NCBI RefSeq assembly: GCF_946407605.1
Contig: NZ_CAMJOS010000002.1
Coordinates: forward strand, 62,001 to 126,000
Direction: 5' to 3'
Length of the DNA stretch: 64,000 bases
DNA from: an uncultured Prevotella sp.
Lineage (GTDB): Bacteria; Bacteroidota; Bacteroidia; Bacteroidales; Bacteroidaceae
Part shown: positions 25,515 to 34,660 of the stretch, piece by piece
Layout: each line of letters begins with the position of its first letter
Position numbering within the stretch: position 1 is the first letter of the stretch
Position numbers and translations under genes: made by a program
The notes under the pieces: generated by a model
What the model was told of the DNA's origin: nothing
What the model saw: only the letters and a program-made list of their open reading frames with translations
Databases searched by the model: none

Positions 25515-25991
25515 TTACAGAGCCACCTTGCGCCAAAAGCGGTAGGTAATGTCCTCAAAGTTACCGTCCTCCGTCTGACGGTAAAGCCGCTGGTTGGTAG
25601 TGGGACTCTTCAAAGGACCTAAATGACGGATATAAGGCCCTATCTTGACATAATCAAAGTCGGTCTTTTTGATGTTGGAAGGCAGACGCAAGCGACCGCT
25701 GTACCAAGCCACCTTAAACTGTGGGTACGTCACATGGATATACTCTGCCAGCATGCATACTCCTTTCGGGTCGGCATCGCCTCCCATGAAAGCCAGACAG
25801 GTGATATCGTTGCCGAAGCGCTCGATGAAATCATCCAGCGCCTCGGTATTGAGTGGCAATCCGATGTCCTCCCATAGATACTGGCTGTGACAGCCTGGAC
25901 AGCGACAGGGGCAACCGCTGATATTGATGGCCAGCGTCACCTCGTCGGGTATCTCCTGAAAAACAACTCCTGTATTTACGTACTTCAGCAT
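25515..25991 (-). CDS. nrdG: anaerobic ribonucleotide reductase activating protein
   Basis: Radical SAM enzyme that installs the glycyl radical on NrdD. 158 residues. The iron-sulfur cysteines are in GCPCRCPGCHS (C-x3-C-x2-C, ~residues 27-34, with an extra Cys inside the motif). FMGGDADP near 70 is the SAM-binding GGE-like segment. It lies 121 bases behind nrdD, separated by a heptamer repeat region. Cytoplasmic. Confidence 0.93.
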   Translation of the reverse strand: MLKYVNTGVVFQEIPDEVTLAINISGCPCRCPGCHSQYLWEDIGLPLNTEALDDFIERFGNDITCLAFMGGDADPKGVCMLAEYIHVTYPQFKVAWYSGRLRLPSNIKKTDFDYVKIGPYIRHLGPLKSPTTNQRLYRQTEDGNFEDITYRFWRKVAL

Positions 25992-26004
25992 GATGTTTTT
26001 TTAT

Positions 26005-26125
26005 GAGTAATTAATAATGAGTAATTAGTAATTATGATTAGACATGCCGCAGACAAATGCGGATGACAAATGAAAGGCTTGCATGGTAACCATAATTACT
26101 AATTGCTAATTTCTAATTACTAATT
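26005..26125. repeat. heptamer repeats between nrdD and nrdG
   Basis: On the minus strand AATTAGT, AATTAGA, AATTAGC, AATTAGT, AATTATG run from inside the end of nrdD. An exact 14-bp inverted copy lies at 26023-26036 (against 26091-26104), with a CCGCA/TGCGG hairpin between. Confidence 0.75.
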
Positions 26126-28221
26126 TTTTCTGCGTGAGCATAGAAGCGGCGTGCGGCCTCTTCCTGACGAGCCTGTGAGAAGTTGCTGACACGCTTCAGA
26201 TAACCAATGATACGGGTCATATAGTCCACATCCTTAGAGTGGCACTCAGGACACTCGTGCAGATAACGCTTGTCAATGTGGCCACACTTGTTGCAAACGG
26301 TGTTGGGGATGTTGAACGTGAAGTAGTTGCAGCCTTCCATAGCAGCCACCTTCAGCAGGTGCAGGTACTGCTCCTTCGACAGGTGCTCCTCCAGGTTCAT
26401 GTGCAGAGCTGAGCCACCAGTGAGGTGCTCGATATAGGGTGCGCCGTGCAGCTTGAACTTATCGATAACGCTGAGTGAGTCGTCCTCAACAACATAGAAA
26501 TAACTGTTGTAGCAGTCGCGTGGCACGAAGTAGCCATCCTCACGATCCCACTTGGCGTGCTTCACACCAACATTCTCGGCAGGAATCATCTCGCAGTTGA
26601 ACATCACCTCCTTAGTGCGATACTGCTTGTTGTACTTCTCGATCAAGCCCAGGATACCCTGTACGAATGCCTTATACTCATCGTTGGGGGTAATCTTCAG
26701 TCCCATGAACTCGGCAGCCTCTACCAAGCCGTTGATACCGATGGTGAGATACTGGCGGTTGATGTTGATATAGCCTGCATCGAAGAGGGGCAGCATGCCG
26801 TGAGCCTGCAGTTCCTTGAGGTTCTCGTTGTAGGCTATCTGCACCTTATGACACAGGTCTATGATGCCACCCAGGTACTCCAGATAGTCCATCTTGTTGT
26901 TGACGGCATACTGGATACAACGGTTCAAGTTGATGGTGAGCACAGACTTAGAACCTGTTGACACGCCACCGGCACCCAGGGTATAGCTGAAGCCATTGTC
27001 GGTGATCTCGTTGCGCAGACGGCAGCAGCTCGACAGAGAGTCGGCATTGTCGCTCATATAGGTGAAGAACGAGTGGCCCTCGGAATACATCTCGGCGGTG
27101 AACTCACCCCACTCCTTATCCTTGCACTCGCCATTCTCGTCGACCAGCAGTGCCATCGTCTCTACGGGGAAGGTCAGCAGGGTCTTGGTGCGCTCCTTGT
27201 TGAACCACTTCATGAAGCGCTTCTGCAACCAAGAAAGACCGTCCCAGTCGGGCTGTGATCCATCGGGGAAGTAGAACTCGCCGAAGATGCTCTGGAAGTA
27301 GTACTTGTCGTAGTAGGCAATGTTCCAAAACACAGCCTGGTAGTTACGGGCACCAGTGGGCTGGTTCAGCGTATAGACAATCTGCTCGAAATAGTCGGTG
27401 ATGACCTTGTCGATGGTGCGCTTCTTCAGACTCAGGTCAGCCTGCTGGTCAGCTCGCTTGTAGTAGTCCAGACCATACTCCTTACCCATGAAGTAGTTCA
27501 TATACATGAGGAACTCGGGGGTGGCGCAGGCACCACTCAGCATGGAGCTAACCATAAACACCATGTTGACGAAGCCACCGGCAAACGACTTCATGTTGGT
27601 GGGGGCGGTAGAGTTGCCACCAATGGCCAGCGTACCACCGATGAGCCAGGGGTACATGGTGATAGAGGCGCAGTAGTTAGCCAGACTGGTCTCGTCGTTC
27701 TTATATATAAAGTGGTGTGTCAGCTTGTCGATATACTCGTCGGCCAGCTGCTTGCCATACATCTTCTTGATGCGCTCGGTGAGCAGACGGCGATTCAGAC
27801 GGATGAAGTTTGATTTAGGCAGCTCACCAATCAGCGTGGCAATATTTTTGTGCTCCACGTTGGCATTGGCGTCATACTTCGAACCTGTTGCTGCGTTCAC
27901 CGACTCCATATATTCGGAGAGGAACATCATCTTCTCCAATGTCTCACGATCCTCGGTATGCTCCTGACGATAAAGGATGAAAGACTTTGCCACCTTATAG
28001 AAACCTTCGCGCATCAGGGCTACCTCCACCTGGTTCTGAATATCCTCCACCTTGATATCATCCTTGATATCCAAGTGACTGATAATCTTGGAGATAGTAC
28101 CCAAGTCAGCGGGTTCGTCAACACTCTCGAACGCCTTTGTAATGGCGTTCATAATCTTGTCTAAGGAGAAGCGGTCTTTAGAGCCATCTCGCTTCGTGAT
28201 GGTAAAGTTCTTTATTTCCAT
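26113..28221 (-). CDS. nrdD: anaerobic ribonucleoside triphosphate reductase
   Basis: Makes deoxyribonucleotides without oxygen by glycyl-radical chemistry. 702 residues. An ATP-cone (TITKRDGSKDRFSLDKI, ~1-100) precedes the catalytic barrel. The zinc site is CNKCGH ... CPECHS near 635-655 and the glycyl radical is Gly673 in RIIGYL. The last residues (KISN) and the TAG stop are encoded by the AATTAGT heptamers, so a repeat forms the very end. nrdG follows on the same strand. Class III reductase only is seen here, consistent with an anaerobe, though an aerobic enzyme may lie elsewhere. Confidence 0.96.
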   Translation of the reverse strand: MEIKNFTITKRDGSKDRFSLDKIMNAITKAFESVDEPADLGTISKIISHLDIKDDIKVEDIQNQVEVALMREGFYKVAKSFILYRQEHTEDRETLEKMMFLSEYMESVNAATGSKYDANANVEHKNIATLIGELPKSNFIRLNRRLLTERIKKMYGKQLADEYIDKLTHHFIYKNDETSLANYCASITMYPWLIGGTLAIGGNSTAPTNMKSFAGGFVNMVFMVSSMLSGACATPEFLMYMNYFMGKEYGLDYYKRADQQADLSLKKRTIDKVITDYFEQIVYTLNQPTGARNYQAVFWNIAYYDKYYFQSIFGEFYFPDGSQPDWDGLSWLQKRFMKWFNKERTKTLLTFPVETMALLVDENGECKDKEWGEFTAEMYSEGHSFFTYMSDNADSLSSCCRLRNEITDNGFSYTLGAGGVSTGSKSVLTINLNRCIQYAVNNKMDYLEYLGGIIDLCHKVQIAYNENLKELQAHGMLPLFDAGYININRQYLTIGINGLVEAAEFMGLKITPNDEYKAFVQGILGLIEKYNKQYRTKEVMFNCEMIPAENVGVKHAKWDREDGYFVPRDCYNSYFYVVEDDSLSVIDKFKLHGAPYIEHLTGGSALHMNLEEHLSKEQYLHLLKVAAMEGCNYFTFNIPNTVCNKCGHIDKRYLHECPECHSKDVDYMTRIIGYLKRVSNFSQARQEEAARRFYAHAEKISN

Positions 28222-28341
28222 TATTATGTTATTTTACGTTTGTTTTTAGGCCTATGACAGTGAATAGGTTTTCCGTTTTGGATAACTTTTTCATTTTTGG
28301 GTTGCAAAAAGTTTTCCATTTCTGCCAACCGAAATCGAGTG

Positions 28342-28349
28342 CAAAGATA
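28342..28349 (-). promoter_or_regulatory. -7 promoter element for nrdDG
   Basis: Minus-strand TATCTTTG, ~120 bases before nrdD. Confidence 0.55.
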
Positions 28350-28514
28350 CAAAACTTTCGGAAAATAACCAATGCTTTTCACAAAAATTAAATGAAAAAT
28401 TTTCGATTCCTTGACCTCGGAAAAGAAGGCCACTACACTGCCGCTTCCTTAAAGTCCTGGTAATAAACTCTATTACACCAACTTACTTGAATATGTGCTG
28501 TACGATACAGTCGC

Positions 28515-28620
28515 AGGATAGCAATAGAACAAGCTAAAGGATAACAATAGAATAAGCCGTAGTTTATCACATGATAAGATGAAGGACATCACATGATATG
28601 CTGAAGGATATCAGCTGTTG
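28515..28620. repeat. degenerate 22-23-bp tandem repeats
   Basis: AGGATA(G/A)CAATAGAA(C/T)AAGC occurs at 28515 and 28538. A second phase, ATCACATGATA followed by a (G)AAGGA(C/T) end, occurs at 28566 and 28588. All units carry an AAGGAYA-like core about every 22-23 bases. The gap 28222-28720 contains no gene: it holds the nrdD promoter, these repeats and the secDF terminator. Confidence 0.6.
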
Positions 28621-28650
28621 TCACCTCTGCAGCAACAGCGTTGCTGTGAT

Positions 28651-28690
28651 ATAAAAAAAGATGTACGCACATACTCATGCGCGTACATCT
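28651..28690 (-). terminator. intrinsic terminator of secDF
   Basis: 10-bp stem AGATGTACGC (28659-28668) / GCGTACATCT (28681-28690). On the minus strand it is followed by a run of T. Confidence 0.85.
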
Positions 28691-28720
28691 TTATATAAAG
28701 ACAAACTATTTTTTCTGCTA

Positions 28721-31700
28721 TTAGATGGCCTCAAGATCTTCTTTGCGGTCCTTCTTGCTCATGGTGAGATAAGCAGTAGGAGCTGCGATGAAGATTGAAG
28801 ACAGTGTACCGAAGATAACACCCAGAATCATAGCGAAGGCGAATGAGCGGATGCTGTCGCCACCTAAGAAGAAGATGGTGAGCAACACGATCAACGTCGT
28901 CACTGAGGTATTGATGGTACGAGCCAGGGTCTGGTTCAGCGAATCGTTGAACAGGCTCTTGCGGTCACGCTTGTTATAGAGACCCATGTTCTCACGGATA
29001 CGGTCGAAGACCACCACCTTATCGTTGATTGAGTAACCAATCACAGTCAGGATAGCACCAATGAACGTCTGGTCTATTTCGAGTGACATAGGCACCCAAG
29101 TGTGCAGCAGTGAGTAGAAACCGATAACTGCCAGAGCATCGAGGGCCAGGGCAACGATAGAGCCGATAGAGAAGGCCACGTTGCGGAAGCGCAGCAGGAT
29201 GTAGAGGAAGATAGCAATCAGAGCCAGCAGCACGCTGATGATAGCGCCCTTGGTGATGGTCTTAGCCACAGAAGGACCTACCTTTGTAGAGCTGACGATG
29301 GTACCCTTAGAGTTATCCTCTTCGTTTGCGGGAGGTGTACGGAACTCATCCTTGGTGGTCTCGGCCTGGATAAGTCCAGCCTTAGAGAGCACGCTGTAGA
29401 TGCTGTCCTCGATAACGTCGTCAACCACAGGGCTGTTCACGTCGTAGTCCCAGTTGGTAGAGATACGTACGGTGCGGTTAGAAGCATCACCCAAAGCGAT
29501 GATGGTGGTGCTGGCAGGTGAACCGGGGTTAGAACTCTGCTCGTCGTTGGTAGAGAAAGCACCAGTGAAGGCAGCACGTACATCCTCGACGGGAACCTGC
29601 TTGTCGAGCACGACAACATAGTTACGACCACCGGTGAAGTCAATACTCTTGCTGAGGCCACGGACGAAGAAGCTGACAACGAAGATGACAGCAGCTACTG
29701 CCCATACCAGGTAAGAGGTCTTGAATGCACCCATGAAGTTGAACTTCGTGCCCTGCATGAGGTTCTTTGAAATCGGGGTATAGAAGGTGAGGTTCTGCCA
29801 CTTGTCCTTCTTCATCTGACGGTCATAAACCAGACGGGTCATGAACACGGCGGTGAAGAACGATACGCAGATACCGATGATGAGGGTCGTTGCGAAACCG
29901 CGGATAGGACCTGTACCAAATACGAACAGGATGATACCAGTGATCAATGATGTCAAGTTAGAGTCGAAGATAGCCGAGAAGGCGTTAGCATAACCCTTGT
30001 TCAGAGCCTCCTTGATGTTGAGACCCTTACGCAGCTCTTCCTTCGTACGTTCATAGATAAGCACGTTAGCATCCACAGCAGTACCCAGTGTCAGCACGAT
30101 ACCGGCGATACCTGGCATTGTCAGTGCAGCCTGGAACGAGGTGAGGATACCCAAGGTGAAGAACAGGTTGAACAGCAGGGCGCAGTTGGCCAGCATACCG
30201 GGGATCCAGTTATAAAGCAGGATCATGACACACATCAACAGCACGAAAGCTACGATGAATGAAACGATACCCTGCTGGATAGACTGTGCACCCAGTGAAG
30301 GACCTACCATCTGATAAGAAGCGATAGACAGAGGGGCGGGCATCTTACCTGAGTTCAGGGTGTTTGCCAGGTCCTTGGTATCAGCCTGTGTGAACTTACC
30401 AGAGATCTGTGAGCTACCACTAGGAATCTCACCGTTAACACGAGGAGCGCTGTAAACAGCGTTGTCGAGTACGATGGCGATGGCACGACCCACATTCATC
30501 TTGGTCAGGTTAGCCCAAATACGGGTACCCTCGGTGTTCATCTGCATAGACACCACAGGACCGATGTTACCAATCTCGTTGCTATAGTCGTCCTTGGCGG
30601 TGGTTACTACGTCACCCGTCAGAGGAGCCTTACCCATGGGGTCAACAATCTTGATGGCATAGAGTGCCAGCACCTTGACCTTCTTACCGTTCTGAGTCTC
30701 GAGCTTAGTCACCTTGGCATCCCAGAACAGACGCATCTCCTTAGGAAGCACCGACTTGGCAACGTCAGAGTTGATGACCTTGTTGACATCAGCGGTATCA
30801 GTAACGTGAGCATAACCCACCATACAGAGGCTCTCCTGTCCGGCAAAGCGGGTATCGAGCACGCTGAGCAGGTTGACAACGTCATCCTGACCTTCCTGTA
30901 CACCAGCTTCCTTCTGGGCAGCGGCAGCAGCCAGATCGAGAGCGTTCACGCTGTCAGCAGCAGCTTCCTCAGTAACTTCAGCCTCGGGCTCTGCAGCAGC
31001 TACAGTGGTATCAGCCACAGCAGCCTTCTTGTCAGCATTCACGTTGCTCATCTCAGCCATATAGGCGTTAGCCAGCTGTGCGATGTAAGGCAGAGCCTCC
31101 TCAGCCATATAGGTCTCGTGGAACTGCAGGTCGGCGCTACCAGCGAGGAGCTTCAGGATACGATCCTTGTCCTTCTGTGCACCAGGCATCTCCACCATGA
31201 TACGGCTCTGACCGCTCAGCTTCTGGATGTTGGGCTGAGCCACACCAAACTTGTCGACACGGGTACGAACCACTGTCTCGGCATTGTCAATAGCGGCGTC
31301 CACCTCTGCATTCAGGGCAGCTATCACCTCATCGTCAGTGCTCTTGGTGTTCACCTTGTCACGCAACTGCTGTGTAGCAAAGATAGCGTTCAGGTTACGT
31401 CCACCACCGAACTCCTTCCAACGCTCTACGAAGTGAGCGATGAAATCTGACTGATTGTTCTTACCATCGGCCTTGGCGGCATCGAAAGCCTTACGATAAC
31501 CCTCATCGGTGTCGTACTTGTTACCAGCGAGGAAGTTCACGATGTCAGGTACTGACACTTCCAGGATAACGTTCATACCGCCCTTCAGGTCAAGACCCAG
31601 GCCAATCTCCATCTCACGGCACTCGTCCAGACTCCATGCTCCGAGCCACACATGGTCTTCGGAAGAAACTGAGTCCAGATACTCTTCTGCTGCCTTGTTT

Positions 31701-31828
31701 CCAAGTTCTGCACGCAGTGCCTCGGCCTTGCTTTCATAGTGGCGAGTCACAAACGAGAAAGAAAGATAGAAACAGCACACCAGAATGAGTGCAACTGCAA
31801 TAAACTTTACAATTCCTTTGTTTTGCAT
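28721..31828 (-). CDS. secDF: protein translocase subunit SecDF fusion
   Basis: Proton-driven accessory of the Sec translocon, with SecD and SecF joined in one chain of 1035 residues, as usual in Bacteroidota. The SecD half has an N-terminal helix, GLGLDLKGGMNVILEV (~77-92), a large periplasmic part, and a six-helix bundle from ~510 (GIVLTLGTAVDANVLIYERTKEE). The SecF half begins near 690 with SKSIDFTGGRNYV and ends with VIGYSINDKVVVFDRIREN and its helices. An Ala/Glu-rich low-complexity insert sits at ~265-320 in the SecD periplasmic domain. Own promoter and terminator. Confidence 0.96.
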   Translation of the reverse strand: MQNKGIVKFIAVALILVCCFYLSFSFVTRHYESKAEALRAELGNKAAEEYLDSVSSEDHVWLGAWSLDECREMEIGLGLDLKGGMNVILEVSVPDIVNFLAGNKYDTDEGYRKAFDAAKADGKNNQSDFIAHFVERWKEFGGGRNLNAIFATQQLRDKVNTKSTDDEVIAALNAEVDAAIDNAETVVRTRVDKFGVAQPNIQKLSGQSRIMVEMPGAQKDKDRILKLLAGSADLQFHETYMAEEALPYIAQLANAYMAEMSNVNADKKAAVADTTVAAAEPEAEVTEEAAADSVNALDLAAAAAQKEAGVQEGQDDVVNLLSVLDTRFAGQESLCMVGYAHVTDTADVNKVINSDVAKSVLPKEMRLFWDAKVTKLETQNGKKVKVLALYAIKIVDPMGKAPLTGDVVTTAKDDYSNEIGNIGPVVSMQMNTEGTRIWANLTKMNVGRAIAIVLDNAVYSAPRVNGEIPSGSSQISGKFTQADTKDLANTLNSGKMPAPLSIASYQMVGPSLGAQSIQQGIVSFIVAFVLLMCVMILLYNWIPGMLANCALLFNLFFTLGILTSFQAALTMPGIAGIVLTLGTAVDANVLIYERTKEELRKGLNIKEALNKGYANAFSAIFDSNLTSLITGIILFVFGTGPIRGFATTLIIGICVSFFTAVFMTRLVYDRQMKKDKWQNLTFYTPISKNLMQGTKFNFMGAFKTSYLVWAVAAVIFVVSFFVRGLSKSIDFTGGRNYVVVLDKQVPVEDVRAAFTGAFSTNDEQSSNPGSPASTTIIALGDASNRTVRISTNWDYDVNSPVVDDVIEDSIYSVLSKAGLIQAETTKDEFRTPPANEEDNSKGTIVSSTKVGPSVAKTITKGAIISVLLALIAIFLYILLRFRNVAFSIGSIVALALDALAVIGFYSLLHTWVPMSLEIDQTFIGAILTVIGYSINDKVVVFDRIRENMGLYNKRDRKSLFNDSLNQTLARTINTSVTTLIVLLTIFFLGGDSIRSFAFAMILGVIFGTLSSIFIAAPTAYLTMSKKDRKEDLEAI

Positions 31829-31874
31829 TTTGTTTGTTATGTTATGTATTATATAATTCGCGCAATTGAGCCTG

Positions 31875-31882
31875 CAAATATA
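31875..31882 (-). promoter_or_regulatory. -7 promoter element for secDF
   Basis: Minus-strand TATATTTG, ~47 bases before the start codon. Confidence 0.6.
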
Positions 31883-31931
31883 GTGATTTTTTTACACATT
31901 GGAAAATTTTTAGGCAACTTTCATACATTTT

Positions 31932-33032
31932 TTAATGATTATCGTCCATTTTTAGTCTGCAAATCAGCGGATAATGGTCGCTGGCATCCATTTTATCGTC
32001 AACGAAGCAATGATAGGGTTCAAAGTGGGAAGAACACATCATATGGTCTATTCTTAGGTTGAATCCTTTCTGATTATATGACAAACCGAAACCATTGCCG
32101 GCAGACACGAAACAGTCTGTCAGTCCCTTCGCCATCATATGACGGGTATAGGATATCGGTGTGTCGTTGAAGTCGCCGCACACAATAATGGGATATGCGC
32201 TGTGTGCTTCCACATATTGGTGCACAGCCTCGGCCTCGGGGGCACGTTTCCGCATATTGTCTGCAAGCTTCTCAAAAATCATAATCATCTCCTCCTCGGC
32301 CTCATCCTGCTCCATCTCGCCTTTCAGTACTTCCTTATAGCGCTTCCGCTGGTCGGAAGAGAGATGGGTCGCCTCCAGGTGGTTGTTGATGACGATGATG
32401 GTATCCTCATTCACCTGCAGATAGTATGCCACCGACCCGTTACAACTAGACTGATAGTCAATGATTTCCTTACGGATGATGGGATAGCGTGTGAAGATGC
32501 CTAACGCATTCACCAGGACCTCGCTAAGCGACAGTTTTGTGGAGTCGCAATACGGATAAATCTCTTTCATCTTCTGAAAGCCGTTGCCGCCCTTGCCGCC
32601 CTGCACCTCCTGCAGGCATACGATGTCGGCATCAATACGCCGCAGGTAGTTAGCCACTGTGTCCACCGCCTTCTCATAACGATAGTTGCCGCCAAAGCCG
32701 CACACATTATACGTCACAATCTTGATACAGTCATCAGGACCGTCACTCGTCACATTGATAGGAAAATAGGTACGTATAGGCACATACGCGAGCGCGAATC
32801 CCACAATGGGGATGATGGAAAGCTTCCATCTGACCAGCAGCAGCACTACCAGCGATATGATATTTGCCACAATGAAGAAGGGGAAGGTCAGTCCGATGCA
32901 AGCCAACAGCGGTTCCGGAAACGACTCGGGGTGGATATGGTCACTATAGCCCACAGCCACCATCAGCAGCGCCGTCACCACGCTGGCTCCCGTCAGCATG
33001 CCCACAAAGGCTTTCTTAACGTGGTCTAACAT
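31932..33032 (-). CDS. membrane-anchored endonuclease/exonuclease/phosphatase family protein
   Basis: 366 residues. Three hydrophobic helices within ~1-90 anchor the protein. The catalytic EEP fold follows: IVTYNVCGFGG (metal Asn, ~106), DIVCLQEVQGG (catalytic Glu), INNHLEATH, CGDFNDTP (Asp/Asn pair) and DASDHYPLI (final catalytic His). All key residues are present, so it is probably active on a phosphodiester or phosphate ester, facing the periplasm; the substrate is unknown. An acidic helical insert (GEMEQDEAEEEM) sits mid-domain. It starts 15 bases after the rhomboid gene, an operon arrangement common in Bacteroidota. Confidence 0.85.
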   Translation of the reverse strand: MLDHVKKAFVGMLTGASVVTALLMVAVGYSDHIHPESFPEPLLACIGLTFPFFIVANIISLVVLLLVRWKLSIIPIVGFALAYVPIRTYFPINVTSDGPDDCIKIVTYNVCGFGGNYRYEKAVDTVANYLRRIDADIVCLQEVQGGKGGNGFQKMKEIYPYCDSTKLSLSEVLVNALGIFTRYPIIRKEIIDYQSSCNGSVAYYLQVNEDTIIVINNHLEATHLSSDQRKRYKEVLKGEMEQDEAEEEMIMIFEKLADNMRKRAPEAEAVHQYVEAHSAYPIIVCGDFNDTPISYTRHMMAKGLTDCFVSAGNGFGLSYNQKGFNLRIDHMMCSSHFEPYHCFVDDKMDASDHYPLICRLKMDDNH

Positions 33033-33047
33033 GAGTGTGCAGAATCG

Positions 33048-34091
33048 TTATTTTTCATGACTGGCCTCAAAGAGCCTTTTCTTCTCCTCTTTCGTCAGAC
33101 TGTCGTAGCCACTCGTACGGATCTTGTCGAGAATGGCATCCACCTCATCCTGACGTGCCTTCTTACGGGCATTATACGCCATATCGTCTTCAGGTCTCTT
33201 CCAGTCGTTCTTGGGGTTGTTCTTGGGGTTGTAGGTGCTTGCCACCCTCATCTGCTTCTTCTTATCCATGAAACGCCACAGAATGATGAGCAGGAAGCCC
33301 ACCAACGCACCGCCCAGGTGAGCCATGTGGGCCACAGGGTCAGCCAGCAGGAATTTCCATATAAACAAGATCTCCAGCACGATATATCCCAACACCACCC
33401 ATCGTGCCTCAATAGGTTTGATAAAAAAGAAACGCCAAAGAGAACGTGTCAGCGCACTGGCGGGACTGAGCAGCGTGATGAAGATAGCAATGAAGAAGAG
33501 GTTGTTCAAAATTGTCAGTACACCTTCTATCATAGGATGCGTGTTGACCAATTCCAACAGGATAAATGCCACGATAGTCAGGGGCACACCGATAACCCGC
33601 TTGGGGAACGTCATGCCAAAAGCCAGCAGGACGGCAAAGACCGAACCAGAGGCGCCAATGGTGCATGCCCCGTTCAGGTTGCTGTTGTGCAAGATGGTTA
33701 TCACATCCTGGAAGCTGGAGCTGGGAAACTGTGAGATAGCCATGAAATAGAACTCCACAAACTGCACTATTTCTTGGCAGATGCCGGCACCGATACCACT
33801 CAGAATGTAAAATATTATGAATTTCTTCGGACCCCACGCATCTTCTATCATACAACCGAACATCCACAATGCAAACATGTTTCCAAACAGGTGATACCAG
33901 CTTGCATGCAGAAATAAATAGGTGACGAATTGCAGCGGATTGAAGTCGGAAGCCATGAAGAAATGCAAGGCACCCCACTCAGCCAGCGTCGAGCGCTCAG
34001 GAACCGTCAAGGTGGTGAAATACTCTATCATGAACACCACCACATTGATGATGAGCAGATACTTTGTTACTATAGGTATGTTTCGAAACAT
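33048..34091 (-). CDS. rhomboid family intramembrane serine protease
   Basis: Cleaves transmembrane segments of other membrane proteins. 347 residues with about six to seven helices. The catalytic Ser lies in IGASGSVFA (~148) and the catalytic His in HMAHLGGALVG (~238); the HLFGNMFALWMFG helix carries the conserved oxyanion His/Asn. A charged cytoplasmic tail (~265-347) ends in TKEEKKRLFEASHEK. It is upstream of the EEP-family gene and shares its promoter at 34143. Confidence 0.9.
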   Translation of the reverse strand: MFRNIPIVTKYLLIINVVVFMIEYFTTLTVPERSTLAEWGALHFFMASDFNPLQFVTYLFLHASWYHLFGNMFALWMFGCMIEDAWGPKKFIIFYILSGIGAGICQEIVQFVEFYFMAISQFPSSSFQDVITILHNSNLNGACTIGASGSVFAVLLAFGMTFPKRVIGVPLTIVAFILLELVNTHPMIEGVLTILNNLFFIAIFITLLSPASALTRSLWRFFFIKPIEARWVVLGYIVLEILFIWKFLLADPVAHMAHLGGALVGFLLIILWRFMDKKKQMRVASTYNPKNNPKNDWKRPEDDMAYNARKKARQDEVDAILDKIRTSGYDSLTKEEKKRLFEASHEK

Positions 34092-34142
34092 TTTCTATTG
34101 TTTAAAATTACGTTTATTACAAGAAATTTGCTCTTTCGGGCG

Positions 34143-34150
34143 CAAAATTA
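34143..34150 (-). promoter_or_regulatory. -7 promoter element for the rhomboid-EEP pair
   Basis: Minus-strand TAATTTTG, 51 bases before the rhomboid start. Confidence 0.5.
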
Positions 34151-34233
34151 CGAAAAATATCTGTTTTTTAGTACAAAAATGGGCCTTTAGGCATTTTTTT
34201 TCATTAAAAAAGTGATTTTTTTTTCTTTTTTGT

Positions 34234-34263
34234 TTGTTTTTCAAAGAATTACAATTATATTTG
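34234..34263 (+). promoter_or_regulatory. promoter for hup
   Basis: TTG 34234-34236, 19-base spacer, TATATTTG 34256-34263. Confidence 0.65.
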
Positions 34264-34315
34264 CGGAAGAATTTGGAAACAAACCATATTTTTAATTTAA
34301 AAACCTATCAAAATT

Positions 34316-34588
34316 ATGAACAAAACAGAATTGGTAGAGAAGATCGCAGCAGGTGCTGGTCTCTCAAAAGTTGATGCAAAGAAGGCTTTGGACGCTACAG
34401 TAGCAGCTATTAAGGACGCTCTGAAGGCTGGTGACAAGGTTGCTCTCGTTGGTTTCGGTACATTCGCAGTTAGCGAGCGCCCCGCTCGTGAGGGTATCAA
34501 CCCCGCAACAAAGGCAAAGATTAAGATTGCTGCCAAGAAGGTTGCAAAGTTCAAGGCTGGTGCAGAACTTGCTGACGCTCTGAACTAA
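34316..34588 (+). CDS. hup: HU family DNA-binding protein
   Basis: Nucleoid protein that binds and bends DNA, 90 residues, the classical HU length. [18 protein letters not shown] forms the dimerisation helices, [25 protein letters not shown] the beta arm with the conserved GFGTF and RxGxNP (intercalating Pro). It differs from the longer HU-like protein at 13935 and is the general nucleoid HU. Strong promoter and terminator on both sides; codon choice is simple and repetitive, as in highly expressed genes. Confidence 0.97.
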   Translation: MNKTELVEKIAAGAGLSKVDAKKALDATVAAIKDALKAGDKVALVGFGTFAVSERPAREGINPATKAKIKIAAKKVAKFKAGAELADALN

Positions 34589-34608
34589 TATTTTGTAAAG
34601 AAAAAATG

Positions 34609-34642
34609 AAAAGGCACTTCCTTCGGGAGTGCCTTTTCTGTT
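34609..34642. terminator. bidirectional terminator between hup and the SDR gene
   Basis: Stem AAAAGGCACT.CC / GGAGTGCCTTTT with a TTCG loop and T/A-rich flanks, between convergent genes. Confidence 0.85.
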
Positions 34643-34660
34643 TGTAGTATCTTACCGTTT

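Noticed and set aside
28515..28620. Replication origin iterons
   Set aside because: No dnaA/repA gene, DnaA boxes or AT-rich unwinding region were seen nearby.
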